Assembly (NCBI GenBank): GCA_033398695.1
Contig: CM065802.1
Span: 154,180,096-154,244,095, forward strand
Length of the DNA stretch: 64,000 nt
Direction of reading: 5' to 3'
From: Orobanche coerulescens
Taxonomy: Eukaryota; Streptophyta; Magnoliopsida; Lamiales; Orobanchaceae
This document shows positions 12,158 through 23,683 of this stretch, in pieces. The notes under the pieces were generated by a model. The model was given only the letters and a program-made list of their open reading frames with translations, searched no databases and was not told the DNA's origin. Within the stretch, counting starts at the first letter, position 1, and each line of letters opens with the position of its first letter. The translations under genes were made by a program, and so were the position numbers.

Positions 12158-12789
12158 ACGGCCTGTGACAGCAGGCCAGAATCTGAAGTAACTACTCGAC
12201 GAGGAATGATCGGAACATACCAAGGCGTACCAACGACCAATGGATACACTCACGACGGATTCAAGTCAGAAACTAAAGCGTTAAAATGAAATGTGATTCC
12301 GACTACCCGAGGGTTCGAAAATGACAAGGATAGCAATTACCCTAAAATTTGGTAAATTACAAAATGGCCCAAAACATCCGAAATGTACGATACACGGTCG
12401 AAACACCAAACAAAAGCTCACAACATGCATAATAACATGAGATGGATCTTTGGCAACCCTGAAACGGCAGTTCCGAACAACGATTACGAGAATCAAACAA
12501 AATAGCGACAAAAATGACATAAAACACAGAATTGAGTAAAACGAGTCCGAAACAAGCTCGGACGACAAAAAGTCCAATATTAAATATTCTCGAAATATCA
12601 ATACGGTTACAAGCAAGTTTCTAAAAATGAAAAGTACACCAAAAATGAAAATACAAGGAAAAAAATGCGAATATTACAATAAATAATACCCATCCTCTCA
12701 AATAGACCTGGTGAGATCAGTCAGCAGGAAGAACATGGAGAAAGCCACCTAAGGACGTGGGAATGATATAAACAGGAAAGAGCACTGGA

Positions 12790-13497
12790 TCCCCTCATGT
12801 CCAGCATGCAGGACGAGCTAGAGGAGTTGCGACAAACAGTTGCAAAGAAGGGCTCAAAAAGCCATCCAGGTCATCCATTCTCAGAAGAGATACTGTAGGA
12901 CGAACTCCCGTATGGGTTCAGGGCGGTCACTTTTACCTACAATGGGCTTTCGGACCCTACCAGAAATTTATACAGTTCGAAAATATGGTGGTACTACACC
13001 GATATTCGGACCCCATAAGCTGCAGAGCGTTTATGGATACGTTGACAGAATCAGCTCAAGATTGGTTTCATCATATACCGCCAGGGATGATTAACAGCTT
13101 CAAAGCCTTCAGCTCGGCGTTTCTAACCCACTTAGAAAGTGCTAGAGCACACCAGAAAACATTCATGTCTTTATTCAGTGTCAAGTAATATCCCAGAGAG
13201 GCGTTGAGTGCTTATGTAACTCGGTTTACAAAAGCATGTCTAGAGGTACCCTTGTTGTCTAGAGAAGTGAAAGCGAGTTCCCTGACGCAAGGATTATAGG
13301 AAGGACTACTTCGTACCTCTCTCCCTAAAAAGCCGACCCGGACATATGATGAGGTTATAGCTAGATGTTCCAAATACATCAACATTGAAGAATCCGAGAA
13401 AGACATGGAGGAATCACAAGAAAAGCCCGACGAAGGGGAAGGAGGAACCAGTAGAGTGGTACAACACGAGGTGTATACCTTATGAGGAAATCTTCCT
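12790..13497 (+). pseudogene. gag: Tat-like gag, main domain
   Basis: The frame from about 12800 gives a gag opening (PFSEEIL, then LPYGFRAVTFTYNG). It shifts frame near 12960 and continues as SDPISCRAFMDTLTESAQDWFHHIPPG, the retrotransposon gag core with its conserved W-F pair. A stop at 13186-13188 and a TAG near 13300 interrupt an otherwise constant frame, which runs through YVTRFTKACLEVPLLSREVK and ARCSKYINIEE to 13480. The particle protein of the element; clearly dead. Confidence 0.8.
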
Positions 13498-13593
13498 CGG
13501 GGAGAAGTACTCCATGGAAGGACAGATCGAAGCACGGATCGATGAAAGAATGAGATTAATCTAAAGTGACCAAGGTTCGACCAATACAGCACA

Positions 13594-13920
13594 ATGACAA
13601 TGAGAAGGGCGCAGGTCCTAGAAGCAGTGGAAGGTAAGATGGGCAGGGTTATTGATTGGCCTACGTCTCATCTCAATGGACCCACTCAATCAAAGTCAGA
13701 ACTCTACTATCGATTCCACAACGATTGTAGACATAAAATGGACGAATGCAAGCACCTCAAGGATGAGATCGAGAGGTTGGTTCGAGCAGGGCACCTAATG
13801 GAATTGATGTACCAGAAAAGGAGCGGATGTCGAAAGAAGCCACCCGTACTCCAGGGGATACGGGGATGTAAAGGGAGGCTCCGTGAGGGCCCCCTACACC
13901 CTCGGCTAAGAAATGAGTGA
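13594..13920 (+). pseudogene. Tat-like gag C-terminal part
   Basis: The ORF holds ELYYRFHNDCRHKMDECKHL followed by KDEIERLVRAGHL, the Cys/His segment seen at the C-terminus of Tat/Athila Gag proteins. The usual C-x2-H pair is degraded (Y-R-F-H). It is separated from the gag core by frameshifts around 13500-13590. Its first ATG is not a native start. Confidence 0.75.
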
Positions 13921-14069
13921 TTCATATGATATCAGGGGACCAACCGATGGAAGTTCCAATCAGGCCAGAAAATCCCACATGCAAAAAGTAAAATATCGTC
14001 AGTTTAAAGAGGTCGCCTTTGTAATCAGGGGACCCGTCATCCAATTTAGTCCTACAGACTATAACGGGA

Positions 14070-14520
14070 TACACGTACTGACACACTTGTCATCACAGCA
14101 GAAATTGCTAGTTATGATGTGCAAAGGGTCTTCATTGACACGAGAATCTCAGTGGATATATTATTTATGATTGCTTCAAAGAAATGAACCTCAAGGTGGA
14201 ATTAAGAAAAGTGGATATGGCACTTTACGGGTTTTATATGACTGAGATGCAGCCAATAGGACAAGTGTTGCTTCTAGTAGCATTAGGCCGGGTACCTCAC
14301 AGGAAGGTCAAGACAATCAAGTTTTTAGCAGTCGACACTGAGTCCCCATATAACGCCATCTTAGGGCATCCTGGGCTTTAACAAATTTGAGGTAATAGCA
14401 TCTACTTGCCACATCAAGGTGAAATTCCCTGTGGGAAGCGAGGTGGGGGAGGTAGCTAGAGATCAATTCATTTCCTGGTCTTGCTACCAGACAATAGTGA
14501 AACATGGGGTGCAAAGCAAT
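14070..14520 (+). pseudogene. Tat-like aspartic protease
   Basis: VFIDTRISVDILF at about 14128 corresponds to the gypsy active site DTGSSVDILF with Gly changed to Arg. After a frame change the 14184-14381 ORF gives MNLKVELRKVDMALYGF, then VKTIKFLAVD and YNAILGHPGL (usually ILGRPGL), the protease C-terminal signature. The catalytic Asp remains but the loop Gly is lost and the frame is broken. Confidence 0.78.
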
Positions 14521-14709
14521 AAATGAACACCCGAGCTATGAGGCTCGGATCCAGAACAAAAAAAGGATAAGAAGCTAAAAGTGGTGCATGAAGCTCAAGA
14601 GAAGGGTGTAAAGCCTAATGAGGAGTTAATGGAGAAAGAATTAGTTCCAGGAAATCCAGAAACAAAAACTCGTATGGGAAGTTGGCTGGATAACGGGCTT
14701 ACATAGAAT

Positions 14710-15535
14710 ATGATTCACTTGTTAAGGAAATTTGTGGACGTCTCCGCATTTACGGCCGAATACTTGGCAGGGATAAGTCTAACAGTTGCTGAGAATAGAT
14801 TAAATATCGACCCAACTGTAAGGCCGATAAAGCCGAAGAGGAGCCATTTTGGACCGGGGATGGGTGGAATTATTGGGGAAGAGGTTGACAAACTTCTTCG
14901 AGCTGGACACATAATGGAAATCCAGTTCCTGGAGCGGCTATCCAACGCCATCATGGTAGGAAAGAGCCAAGGAAAATGGAGAATGTGCATGGATTTCCGT
15001 GACATAAACAAGGCATACCCCAAGGATCACTGTCCGTTGCCGCGCATAGATCAACTGGTTGACCCAAACTCGGGGTGCGAGTTGCTTAGCATGATGGATG
15101 CCTATCAGGGATATCAAAAAATCCCCTAGCATCCGAAGATAGAAAGAGTGTTAGCTTCGTAGTATCAAATGAAACTTTCTGTTATGTACGCATGCCCTTT
15201 GGATTGAAAAATACGGGATCCACATATTAGAGGATGGTCGACAGAATCTTTAAATCGCAAATCGATCATAATATGGAGGTCTATGTGGATGACATGCAGG
15301 TAAAAAGGATAAAGGCAAATAGCATATAAGAGATCTAGAAGAAATGTTTGAAAATTTGCACACATGTGGGATAAGCTCAACCCTTCGAAGTGTTCTTTTG
15401 GGGTGAAATCGGGGAATTTTTTAGGATACGTGGTCACGGAACAAGGAATCAAAGTCAACCTAGAGAAAGTAAAAGCATTATTGCAAATAAACCCCGAAAA
15501 AATATCAAATATATTCAAATATTAACAGGAAGGAT
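14710..15535 (+). pseudogene. Tat-like reverse transcriptase
   Basis: The 14710-15129 ORF includes the RT palm entry: EEVDKLLRAGHI, WRMCMDFRDINKAYPKDHCPL and a metal-site equivalent in MMDAYQGYQ. Then come FCYVRMPFGLKNTG at about 15177 (new frame), VYVDDM at about 15280 (YVDD catalytic box) and ILTGRIVGL near 15520. Several frameshifts and stops separate these blocks, so no functional polymerase could be made. Confidence 0.85.
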
Positions 15536-15539
15536 AGTC

Positions 15540-16420
15540 GGGCTGAGATGATTTATCTCTCGCTTGGCCGAGAAAGGATTCCCCTTTTTCAAGCTCTTTA
15601 GAAAGGGACCCCTAAAGCGCAAGTAGGGTTTGACAAATGAAAAGAATATCTAGCTGAACTACCCCTGCTCACCAAACCAATACTAGGAGAAAAGCTAGTA
15701 TGATACGTATCCGTTGGAAAGGGGCTGGTTAGCTCAGTCCTGTTAAGAGAAGAAGCAAACCAGCAAAAACATATCTACTACACTAGATGAATTTCACAAG
15801 GAGCAGAGCGGAACTAGTCCGATTTGGAAAAAGGAGCCCTGGCACTGGTGGTTACAGCTCGGCTGCTGAGAGCTACGAAATAACTTACCCTTGAGAGACA
15901 CATTAGGGCGACCCAATGCATCAGGTCGCCTAGTAAAATGGTCGGTAGAACTGGGAGAATATGACATGGAGTACGAACCGAGAACTGCAATCAAAGCCCT
16001 AGCTTTGGCTGATTTCATTCAAGAGGGGGCTACACCGTCACTACCGGAAGGTCAATGGCTTTTACATGTTGATGGATCAGCCATGATAGGTGGCTCCGGA
16101 GCAGGGATAATTCTCACTACCCCGAAAGGGGAGCAGTTGGAGTATGATGTGAAGTTTAATTTTAAATCCTCCAACAATGAGGCCGAGTATAAAGCCCTAG
16201 TTAAGGGAATGCAGCTAGGGATAGATTTAGGTGCACGATGACTTATCGCCTACTTCGATTCTCAGCTGGTCACACAATAAGTAGGAGGAAAATTTGAAAT
16301 AAATGAAGAACGAATGAAGAGGTACCTCGATGAGGTGAAATAGGCCGCCAAGAATCTGGGAGAATGGGAATTGATCCATATTCCCAGGGCAGAGAATCTA
16401 AAAGCCGATTATTTGGTGAA
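15540..16420 (+). pseudogene. Tat-like RNase H region with second RNase H-like domain
   Basis: The first RNase H remnant covers about 15700-15960 (VSSVLLREEANQQKHIYY, then RLLRATK). The 15891-16241 ORF then carries a second domain: HVDGSAMIGGSGAGIILTTP, then NNEAEYKALVKGMQL. It ends with IPRAENLKADYLVKMGSS at about 16375. A DGS...E...D-type RNase H following the normal one is the 'dual RNase H' known in Tat elements. Two stops (16239, 16278) break it. Confidence 0.75.
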
Positions 16421-16549
16421 AATGGGAAGTTCCTTGGTAGATTGTCACTCGCAAACAATAACCATTTTGGGAGCAACTCGGAGTAGCATCGCGAGGCAGG
16501 TGATGGAAATAAACAAATTAGCAGATTGGCGAGCTCCCTTTTTAGCATA

Positions 16550-16728
16550 TCCGAATAGAGCAGAGATGCCAAATGACAAGCAGGAGAAAGCAAAATTTGT
16601 GCACAGGGCAGCCAGATTTTGTTGCATTAATGGTGAGATATACAAAAGATCCTACCTCGGACCATACCTGAGGTGTGTCTCGGAAGAAGAAGGGGGACAT
16701 ATTAGAGGAAATTCATGAAGGATGATGG
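16550..16728 (+). pseudogene. Tat-like integrase N-terminus, cut by B1
   Basis: KFVHRAARFCCINGEIYKRS, followed by RCVSEEEGG, is the gypsy integrase zinc-binding entry. It is followed out of frame by the usual ...EEIHEG stretch. Element B1 starts at 16729, and the reading sense resumes at 35180. GATGG (16724-16728) and GATGC (35180-35184) flank B1 as a one-mismatch target duplication. Confidence 0.8.
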
Positions 16729-17471
16729 TGTAACACCCCCAATCCATTCAGGGATATTACACGCCGTAGAACCTTTCCTCAAGGGTCTACCAGGCTGTTA
16801 ACAACATCGAACATCACAACAATTCCTTTAAGTCTAAAATGACTCAGTAGACCAATTTGGTCTTTCAATAAATATTAATAACTCAACACAATACATGCCC
16901 ACGCAGGGGTCGAACACTCCCGTACAATGGGGAAAGAATATTGCAGCAGAAATAAAATACAACTAAACCAGTACGACATCATACGGGTCCTCGTGTGATT
17001 AGTATCGTTCATCTTTCATCATCCTTCATGCCGACCTGTGCCATGCTCCTCAAAACCTGAATGCAATAGAGACATCCACCCCTGATTACTCGGGGGTTAG
17101 CAAAATTCCACTATTTTGCTAGTGCAAGTACAAGGTGCAAAAGTACGAGTCATACAGTTCAAGTTCCAAGAATAACAATAACTTGGAATCCTCAAAGATT
17201 CAAATACAACGAAACAAAATACTTCCCGAGGCAAGAGTTTGAGTAAAACTTTCCCAATCCGAAAGATCGCAAATAACAAGAACGGTTTGTAAAATAGTTT
17301 AAAATGCCCTCGGTAATTTTAATAGAAAACAATATAGTATTATCGAATCCTTCCATTTCCAAAATCAACAGGGGTCACAGCTCAAAGGTTTTTGTTTTCA
17401 CAAATGAAACCAACAGCAATTCACAGGGTTAAAAACCCACGTCACGTGTCCTCGACGTACATAAAATCAAC

Positions 17472-17871
17472 ACCAACTCATGAAGTTTTACTCTTGAATC
17501 TAGGGCTATACCATTGTATTCCCTCCGTGGCCCCGTCGGACCCTTCCGAGGTGAGCAAAATACATTCACATAACATACACACCAACTCGTGAAGTTTTAC
17601 TCGTGAATGCAGGGCTATACCATTGGATTCCCTCCGTCGCCCCGTCGGACCCTCGAGGTGAGCAAAATACATTCACAAAATATACACACCAACTCGTGAA
17701 TCCAGGGCTATACCATTGGATTTCCTTCGTGGTCTCGTCGGACCCTCCTGAGGTGAGCAAAATAGATTCACAAAAGTTACACACCAACTCCTGAAGTTTT
17801 ACTCGTGGATCCAAGGCTATGCCATTGGATTCCCTCCGTGGCCCCGTCGGACTTTCCCGAGGTGAGCAAAA
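17472..17871. repeat. LTR tandem repeat, about 100-110 bp x 4
   Basis: Units begin AACTC(G/A)TGAAG and include CCAGGGCTATACCATTGGAT and GTCGGACCCTCCCGAGG. They start near 17472, 17582, 17691 and 17786; the third lacks the first 13-16 bases. The other LTR of B1 has only two units (33238-33430). Confidence 0.85.
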
Positions 17872-18188
17872 TACGTCCTACAAATTTATATATATAGCAT
17901 ACAAAGGATATCCAAAAAATTCACCCAAAGATAACAATCACAACGCATGACACCATTGTCAAATCACAACGTACCGAAATGAGATAATATATGTATATAT
18001 ATATATATTATCAAAGCACAACAACACCACCAAGCATATTCATAGAGTTCACTTTACCATTCACGAAACATACTATTCACAAAACACACGCGTTTTGAAA
18101 GTGAGCCCTTAACGAGGCAAAAACAAATCTTTTGAAAGTTCATTTCAACAACCAAATAAACTCATTTAGACGATCATCGATAACCATA

Positions 18189-18840
18189 CACTACCAAAAA
18201 AAGTACTTTAGCCGACGACCCAAAAAAAAACGGCCGACGACTATAAAGTGTCGTCGGCTAAACTTCGCACTTTAGCCGACGACTCAAAATACCGTCGGCT
18301 AAAGGGTTTTAGCTGACGACTTGGTGGAGGTCGTCGGTTAAAGCTCGAAATAGTCGTCGGCTATATTGAAGATATTTAGCCGACGACCGTCATAACGTTT
18401 AGCCGAGAAAAGAAAAAAATATACTTTAGCCGACGACCTAGATCTAGGTCGTCGGCTAAACTCCTTCCGAAAAAAAATAATGTAATGGTTTAGCCGACGA
18501 CCTAGATCTAGGTCGTCGGCTAAACCCTTTTAAAAAAAAAAATAATTTACTTTAGCCACGACCTAGATCTAGGTCGTCTAAACTCCTAGAAAAAAATAAT
18601 AATGTAATGGTTTAGCCGACGACCTAGATCTAGGTCGGCTAAACCCTTTAAAAAATAATTTACTTTAGACGACGACCTAGATCTAGGTCGGTGGCTAAAC
18701 TCCTTCCGAAAAAAATAATAATGTAATGGTTTAGCCACGACCTAGATCTAGGTCGTCGGCTAAACTCTTTAAAAAAAAAAATAATTTACTTTATCCGACG
18801 ACCTATATCTAGGTCGTCGGCTAAACCTCAAAGTGAAAAT
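18189..18840 (+). repeat. CACTA left terminal and subterminal repeats
   Basis: After the terminus come repeated TTTAGCCGACGAC words in both orientations. Then follow about seven units of a 30-36 bp palindrome centred on CCTAGATCTAGG (about 18424, 18489, 18552, 18610, 18664, 18730, 18791), separated by A-rich linkers. In CACTA elements, subterminal motif arrays bind the regulatory transposase protein. Confidence 0.88.
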
Positions 18841-19211
18841 TATTTATAGTTCAGGGAACACCAACCCAATGTTGCACCTCTCCTCGCTAAAGAGCACATT
18901 TGTATTCCCGATTATTTCAATTATTCCCGAAAAAAGCTTGTGAGTTGCTACTTTGAGTTGTGCTAGCTGGAGTGCCGAAGGTTTCTATCGGTTGTTATAA
19001 TCACCATTTCGATTAAGGTATGTATTTTATTGTATTTTTCATTGTGATTTCGAAACTTTGTATTATTCATGTTACATTGGATAGCTTTTATGTCAAACGA
19101 TTAAGTTTTATGATGATAATCATTATGATTAATTGTTTGTTGTGATTTCATTTATAATTTGAACAATATTAGTTAGTTGGATTAATATTGGAAAATGTAT
19201 ACATTTTCAGG

Positions 19212-20866
19212 ATGGATAAGAGTTGGATTGGGTTACGAAAATGGGATCCAAGTGTAATGGATGTGATGAAGCAGTTTATGAGATTTGTAAAAGAGCACGA
19301 CAGTGGTAATACGTTGCACTACTGTCCATGTAATAAATGTAGATGTCGCAGTGATATGTTTCGTTTTCCATTTGATGAGGTCTGGGAACACCTAAAGAAG
19401 AATGGTTTTTGGAGTAAATATACATGTTGGATATACCACGGTGAAGCACCGACTTCATTATTCCGTATGATCACGGACAATTTAGTGGTAACGGCGGGTT
19501 CACCGATCCGAAGAGGAGGTTGATTGATGATGTGTTTGGTTTTTCCGAGACGTTTGTACCAACTGAGCAAATCCCACAACCCCGTAGACCGTTGCCTTGC
19601 AATACTGCTGGGCTTGACAGGTATAATAAGCTAATTCACCTCCAACAGACCCCTCTATACCCAGGGTGTAACATGACTGTTCTTGATTGTGTCATGGAAA
19701 TGATGAGATTAAAGGTGGAAAACAAATCATCCATCAAGTCTGTAGATGATTACTTGGAGCTTACGAGTAATATGCTTCCACAGGGTCATCATCTTCCTAA
19801 TACATATTCAAAAATGAGACGAATTTTGAAAGATCTCGGTCTTTCCTACATTAAGATCCACGTCTGCATGTATGATTGTGTTCTATTCTGGGGGCATCCT
19901 AATGAAGACCTCACGAGATGTCCTGTATGTGATACAGAGAGATATAGGATCACTCCTTCTGGAAAAGAGAAACCGGTGAAGGTACTTTGGTATTTTCCAT
20001 CAAGGACAAAGTTGGAACGGCTTTTTATATCTCCTCACACGGCAAAATCAATGAGATGGCATGCCGAGCCGCGCACTAATGACAGGGATACTATGATACA
20101 CCCTTCAGATGGAGAAGCGTGGAAGCATATAGATAGGGAGTATCCGAATTTTTCTTCAGATATCCGAAATGTGAGGCTCGGGATTGCATCTGATGGTTTC
20201 AACCCTTTTGGTAACATGAGTCTTTCATATACCATATGGCCTGTTGTAGTGATTCCTTACAATCTTCCTCCGTGGATGTGTATGCGGAAGGAGTATAATA
20301 TGTTGACCTTGTTAGTCCTGGGGCCGGCATATCCGGGAAAGTGTATCGATGTGTATATGAGACCTTTGATAGAGGAGCTGAAATTGTTGTGGGAGCAAGG
20401 TCATCCCACGTACGACAGTTATTCGTCCGAGACGTTCTACTTGCACGCCATGTGTATCGGCACTATTAGTGATTTTCATGCATATGGAATGCTGTCTGGA
20501 TCTGTTATTAGCGGATATAGAGGTTGTCCAGTGTGTTTGAATGCAGATTGTGCTAGGTACCACTGTAGGAAAGTTATCCGAATGCGTCATCAGATATGGC
20601 TTGACAGGGAACATGAGTGGTGTATGGATGCTGCAACATTTGATGGCACTGTAGAAATGGGCGAGCCACCACGACAGTGGACAGGTGATGAAATACTATC
20701 AATTCTTAATGAGTACGATTTTGGTCAGCTTAGCAACCATCCTGATGTGCTTGTAGCAACCCCTGAAAGGCCCGACAGGTATAAGTATTGGTCGCACAAA
20801 AGTATATTCTGGGAATTGCCTTCGGTCAAGTGCGATAAGGAACTTCTTGGATGTCATGCACATTGA
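19212..20866 (+). pseudogene. CACTA transposase (TNPD-like), left arm
   Basis: It opens MDKSWIGLRKWDPSVMD, then CPCNKCRCRSDMF and WIYHGE, the transposase-associated domain. A one-base insertion near 19455 (absent in the right arm) breaks the frame, which resumes at 19520. The 448-residue ORF that follows matches the Transposase_21 family: RRILKDLGLSYIKIHVC, CPVCDTERYR, LGIASDGFNPFGNMSLSYT, VISGYRGCPVCLNAD. The enzyme would cut at CACTA ends in the nucleus. The ORF ends early at 20866 through indels where the right arm reads on. Downstream parts are at 20876-22617. Confidence 0.9.
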
Positions 20867-20869
20867 AAA

Positions 20870-21737
20870 GAATGTTTGCGAAAGTGTGGTTGGGACAACC
20901 TTAGGTTGGGATGGAAAGACCAAAGACGGGCCAAAAGCACGCAAAGGTTTGGAAGAAATGAGCATAAGAAAACATTTGTGGTTGAAAACTGTCAAGGAAA
21001 ACAAAAATGCCTAAGGCGGCTTACACCATCACCGCTGCAGAGAATCGAGATATTTTGTTGGATAAAGGCGCTAGGTATCCTACGGTATCTTTGGAAATAT
21101 AGGAAGATGTGTTAATTTCAGGGAGAACAAGTTAACTGGTTTGAAGAGTCATGATTGTCATATCCTACTCCAACGCCTATTTCCGGTATTTATTCGACCG
21201 TACTTACCAAAACAGGTGGTCGAGCCGTGTGTTGCATTGTCAAGATTTTTCCAGAAACTATGTACGAGAGAAGTCAAGAGATATGATTTGCGTAAAATGC
21301 AAGATGAGATCATCTATATCTTGTGCAAGTTTGAGCGAATATTTCCTCCAAACTTTTTTGACCTCATGCCTCACCTCATGATCCACCTTCCCAGGCAGTT
21401 ATTGGTCACTGGTCTAGTGCACAACACGTGGATGTACCCGGTTGAAAGGCAACTCGGTGATTACAAAGACTCCGTGGCCAATAAGTCTGCACCAGAAGGA
21501 TGCATTGCAGAATCTTACCTTGCGTCGGAGTGTATTACGCATATCAAGTTGTATTTGGGCAACTTCGATCCCCCTTCCCGCTCTATTCCAGCAGATAAAA
21601 TACAATTCAATCTTTCTATCATATCCACTGAGGTTGACGTCTATGGGAGGTTGCCAGGAAGACAATTAGACCCGTACGAGTCACGAATTGCACATTGGTG
21701 GATATTGGTCAATTGTCCAGAAGTTCAAGATCTTTGA
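20870..21737 (+). pseudogene. CACTA transposase DUF4218-like part, left arm
   Basis: After a broken linker (GLEEMSIRKHLW-type sequence near 20950), the 21141-21737 ORF gives MKSHDCHILLQRLFPVFIRP. It continues with KMQDEIIYILCKFERIFPP, FFDLMPHLMIHLP and WMYPVERQLGDYKDSVANKS. This is the DUF4218 segment that follows Transposase_21 in plant CACTA proteins. Confidence 0.85.
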
Positions 21738-21928
21738 AAGACATCCACTTGTCATGCGATATGGTGCGAGGTGACACTAGATTCCACAATGACACTTTTG
21801 CCGACTATTTTGGAGAATGGGTACGTATACATTCAATTGCTATTGCATTTTGGACTTAAGATATTTTTTACATAAAAAGTTTATTTACGACAGATGACAC
21901 ACATACAAGATGACGGACACCTAACTGG

Positions 21929-22617
21929 TTGCGTGAACTTATGCTTCTTTCTATGAAGCCGGTTATGTCAAGAATTTATTCGATGGCCAAAGTCAACGGT
22001 GTCACATTTGTATGCCTTGGGAGAGACCAAAAAAGAAGATGTCAAAATTCTGGGGTTATGATAGATGGTGGATATTACGGTGTTCTTTTGGAAGTGGTAG
22101 AACTAATTTACGGGGAAGGCATGACAATTTACTTGTTTAAGTGTCGATGGTACGACACCAGTCTTGGAACCGATATGCAAGACGACTACGGGCTGTTATC
22201 TGTTGACACTTCCACTTCATGGTATGAAAGTGATCCTTTTGTATTTGCTACATCAGCAAAGTCGGTGTATTATTTGGACGACTTGGTGAAGAAAGGCACA
22301 TGGAAGGTAGTGAATGTTGTGACAACGAGAAATATTTTTAGTCTTTGCTACCTTTGGGAGAAACAAGTGCGTGATGCGATGATGCTTATCAAGAGCCAAA
22401 TGCGACAAATATTCCACCATCAACGACAATTACAATGAATAATGTTCTGAAGGGCGAGTCATCCGACTCGTGGTGATGCTCGCGTACGTTGACGTTGATA
22501 CAAACGAATTACTTGAAAATTACGATGACGATAATGTGGACGACTTGAGGCATATGTTGCGGATATCAACTCGAGATAATGAGACAGATCGTAGTGATGA
22601 CTCAAACTATGAGCCAT
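21929..22617 (+). pseudogene. CACTA transposase DUF4216-like part and acidic tail, left arm
   Basis: GGYYGVLLEVVELIY, FKCRWYDTSLGTD and WYESDPFVFATSAKSVYYLD belong to the DUF4216 segment of plant CACTA transposases. After a frame break at 22438, a 43-codon acidic tail (DVDTNELLENYDDDNVDD to DDSNYEP, stop at 22617) completes the protein. Confidence 0.85.
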
Positions 22618-22931
22618 AAATTTAGTAGATGTATATTTTTATTTGTTAAATATAATTAAAAAAATAGTAATAATAATAATCATAATCATAACATTAATAT
22701 AATATCAATAATATTATTAAAAAAAAACCTGGGGTTTAGCCGACGACAAGATCTACGTCGTCGGCTAAAGTTTTAAAAAAAAAAACAATTATACTTTAGC
22801 CGACGACATATATGACGGTCGTCGGCTAAACCCGGAAGTGACCCGACCGTGTTAGACAACACGGTCGGGTCAGTCATATAGTTTGTTTTCCCATTCTGGG
22901 CAGGTGCGACATGGTCCGTGTACCCTGACAT

Positions 22932-23683
22932 ACAGTCATACAGTTTGTTAGCCGACCCCTTTTTTTTTATTTTGTTTGTTGAATTCGCCCTCCGCCCGTC
23001 GCCCTCCGCTCCGCCCGTCGCCCTCCAGCCCGGCCGCGGTAACCCTTGTCCCTTTTTTTTATTTTGTTTGTTGAATTTTTTGGGATCCCAAAACCTGTAT
23101 TTTTTGCACCTACAAATACAATAAATTCAAAAAACAAAATAAAAAAAAAGGGACAAGGGTTACTGCTAAGCGAGGGCGACGGCGAGCTGAGGGCGACAGG
23201 CGACGGCGTCGGGCGGGCGACGGACGGGCAGAGGCGAGGCGGAGGGTGGAGGCTGGCGAGGCGACGGACCTTGGCGGGCGGGCGACGAGACCGGCAAGTG
23301 GCTGGACGATCGCGGCGATTGTAGTTGGGCACAGGTGACGATCGGCGGGCGAATGGCTAAGGGCGAAGAAGAAAATAAGAAAAGGGAGGTACGAGAAACG
23401 TATAAAGGTGGGGTTTAGCCGACGACAAGATCTACGTCGTCGGCTAAAGTTTTAGAAAAAAATTATACTTTAGCCGACGACATATATGACGGTCGTCGGC
23501 TAAACCCGGAAGTGACCCGACCGTGTTAGACAACACGGTCGGGCAGGCAAACAGTTTGTTTTCAATTTCCGGGTGGGTGCGACACGGGTCGTGTTGATGG
23601 ACACGGTCGGGGGTTTAGCCGACGACCTTCTTATAAGTCGTCGGCTAAAGTTCAATTTTTTTTTTTGAAAACATTAGTTGATC
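22932..23683. other. Spacer between the CACTA arms
   Basis: This 752-bp segment has three parts: a GC-rich stretch with GGCGACGG/CCGTCGCC words (22985-23035 and 23170-23350); a stem of about 38 bp (23041-23079 with 23124-23161) around a loop holding GGGATCCC; and a third, direct copy of the tail repeat (23411-23560). ORFs here are low-complexity and not credible. Confidence 0.75.

Larger units (their letters stand above)
132..12678 (-). mobile_element. LTR of gypsy-like family A, split by Angela-1
   Basis: It begins TGTAACACCCCC at 132 and ends GAATATTACA at 12678. Without the 9.57-kb Angela-1 insertion it is about 3.0 kb. Starts, ends and internal blocks resemble family B LTRs: for example the 'ctcgggggttagcaaaa' block at 10105 matches 17091 and 48398. 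A TATA box on the minus strand sets the orientation. No ORF of substance is present. It may be a solo LTR or the 5' LTR of an element running off the left edge. The five bases on each side (AATTG and ATAAA) do not match, so no target-site duplication supports a clean solo LTR. The coding family is inferred from its relative B, which carries gag-type zinc knuckles. Confidence 0.7.
12679..16728 (+). mobile_element. Tat-like Ty3/gypsy retrotransposon, piece 1 (gag to integrase N-terminus)
   Basis: Decayed + strand gag, protease, RT, RNase H and the start of integrase occur in gypsy order. The element's 5' LTR and leader are missing; LTR A abuts gag directly. The sequence resumes at 35180 after the B1 insertion. 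Tat affiliation rests on the gag C-terminal motif (YxxFHxxxxHxxxxCxxLKxxIExL), a second RNase H-like domain after the RT unit, 3' UTR tandem repeats and an antisense ORF, all known for that lineage. Confidence 0.82.

Noticed and set aside
17990..18010. AT-dinucleotide run as a regulatory or origin element
   Set aside because: A simple microsatellite whose length differs from the matching site at 33556-33586; no other support.
18424..18830. Regularly spaced palindromes that look like a CRISPR array
   Set aside because: The 'spacers' are A-rich linkers, the context is a CACTA terminus with a mirror copy at the other end, and the genome is a plant.
22967..23332. 121-residue Arg/Pro-rich minus ORF and its + strand partner in the CACTA spacer
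   Set aside because: Composition is driven by GC-rich repeats and the ORF crosses both arms of a hairpin; no domain is recognisable.
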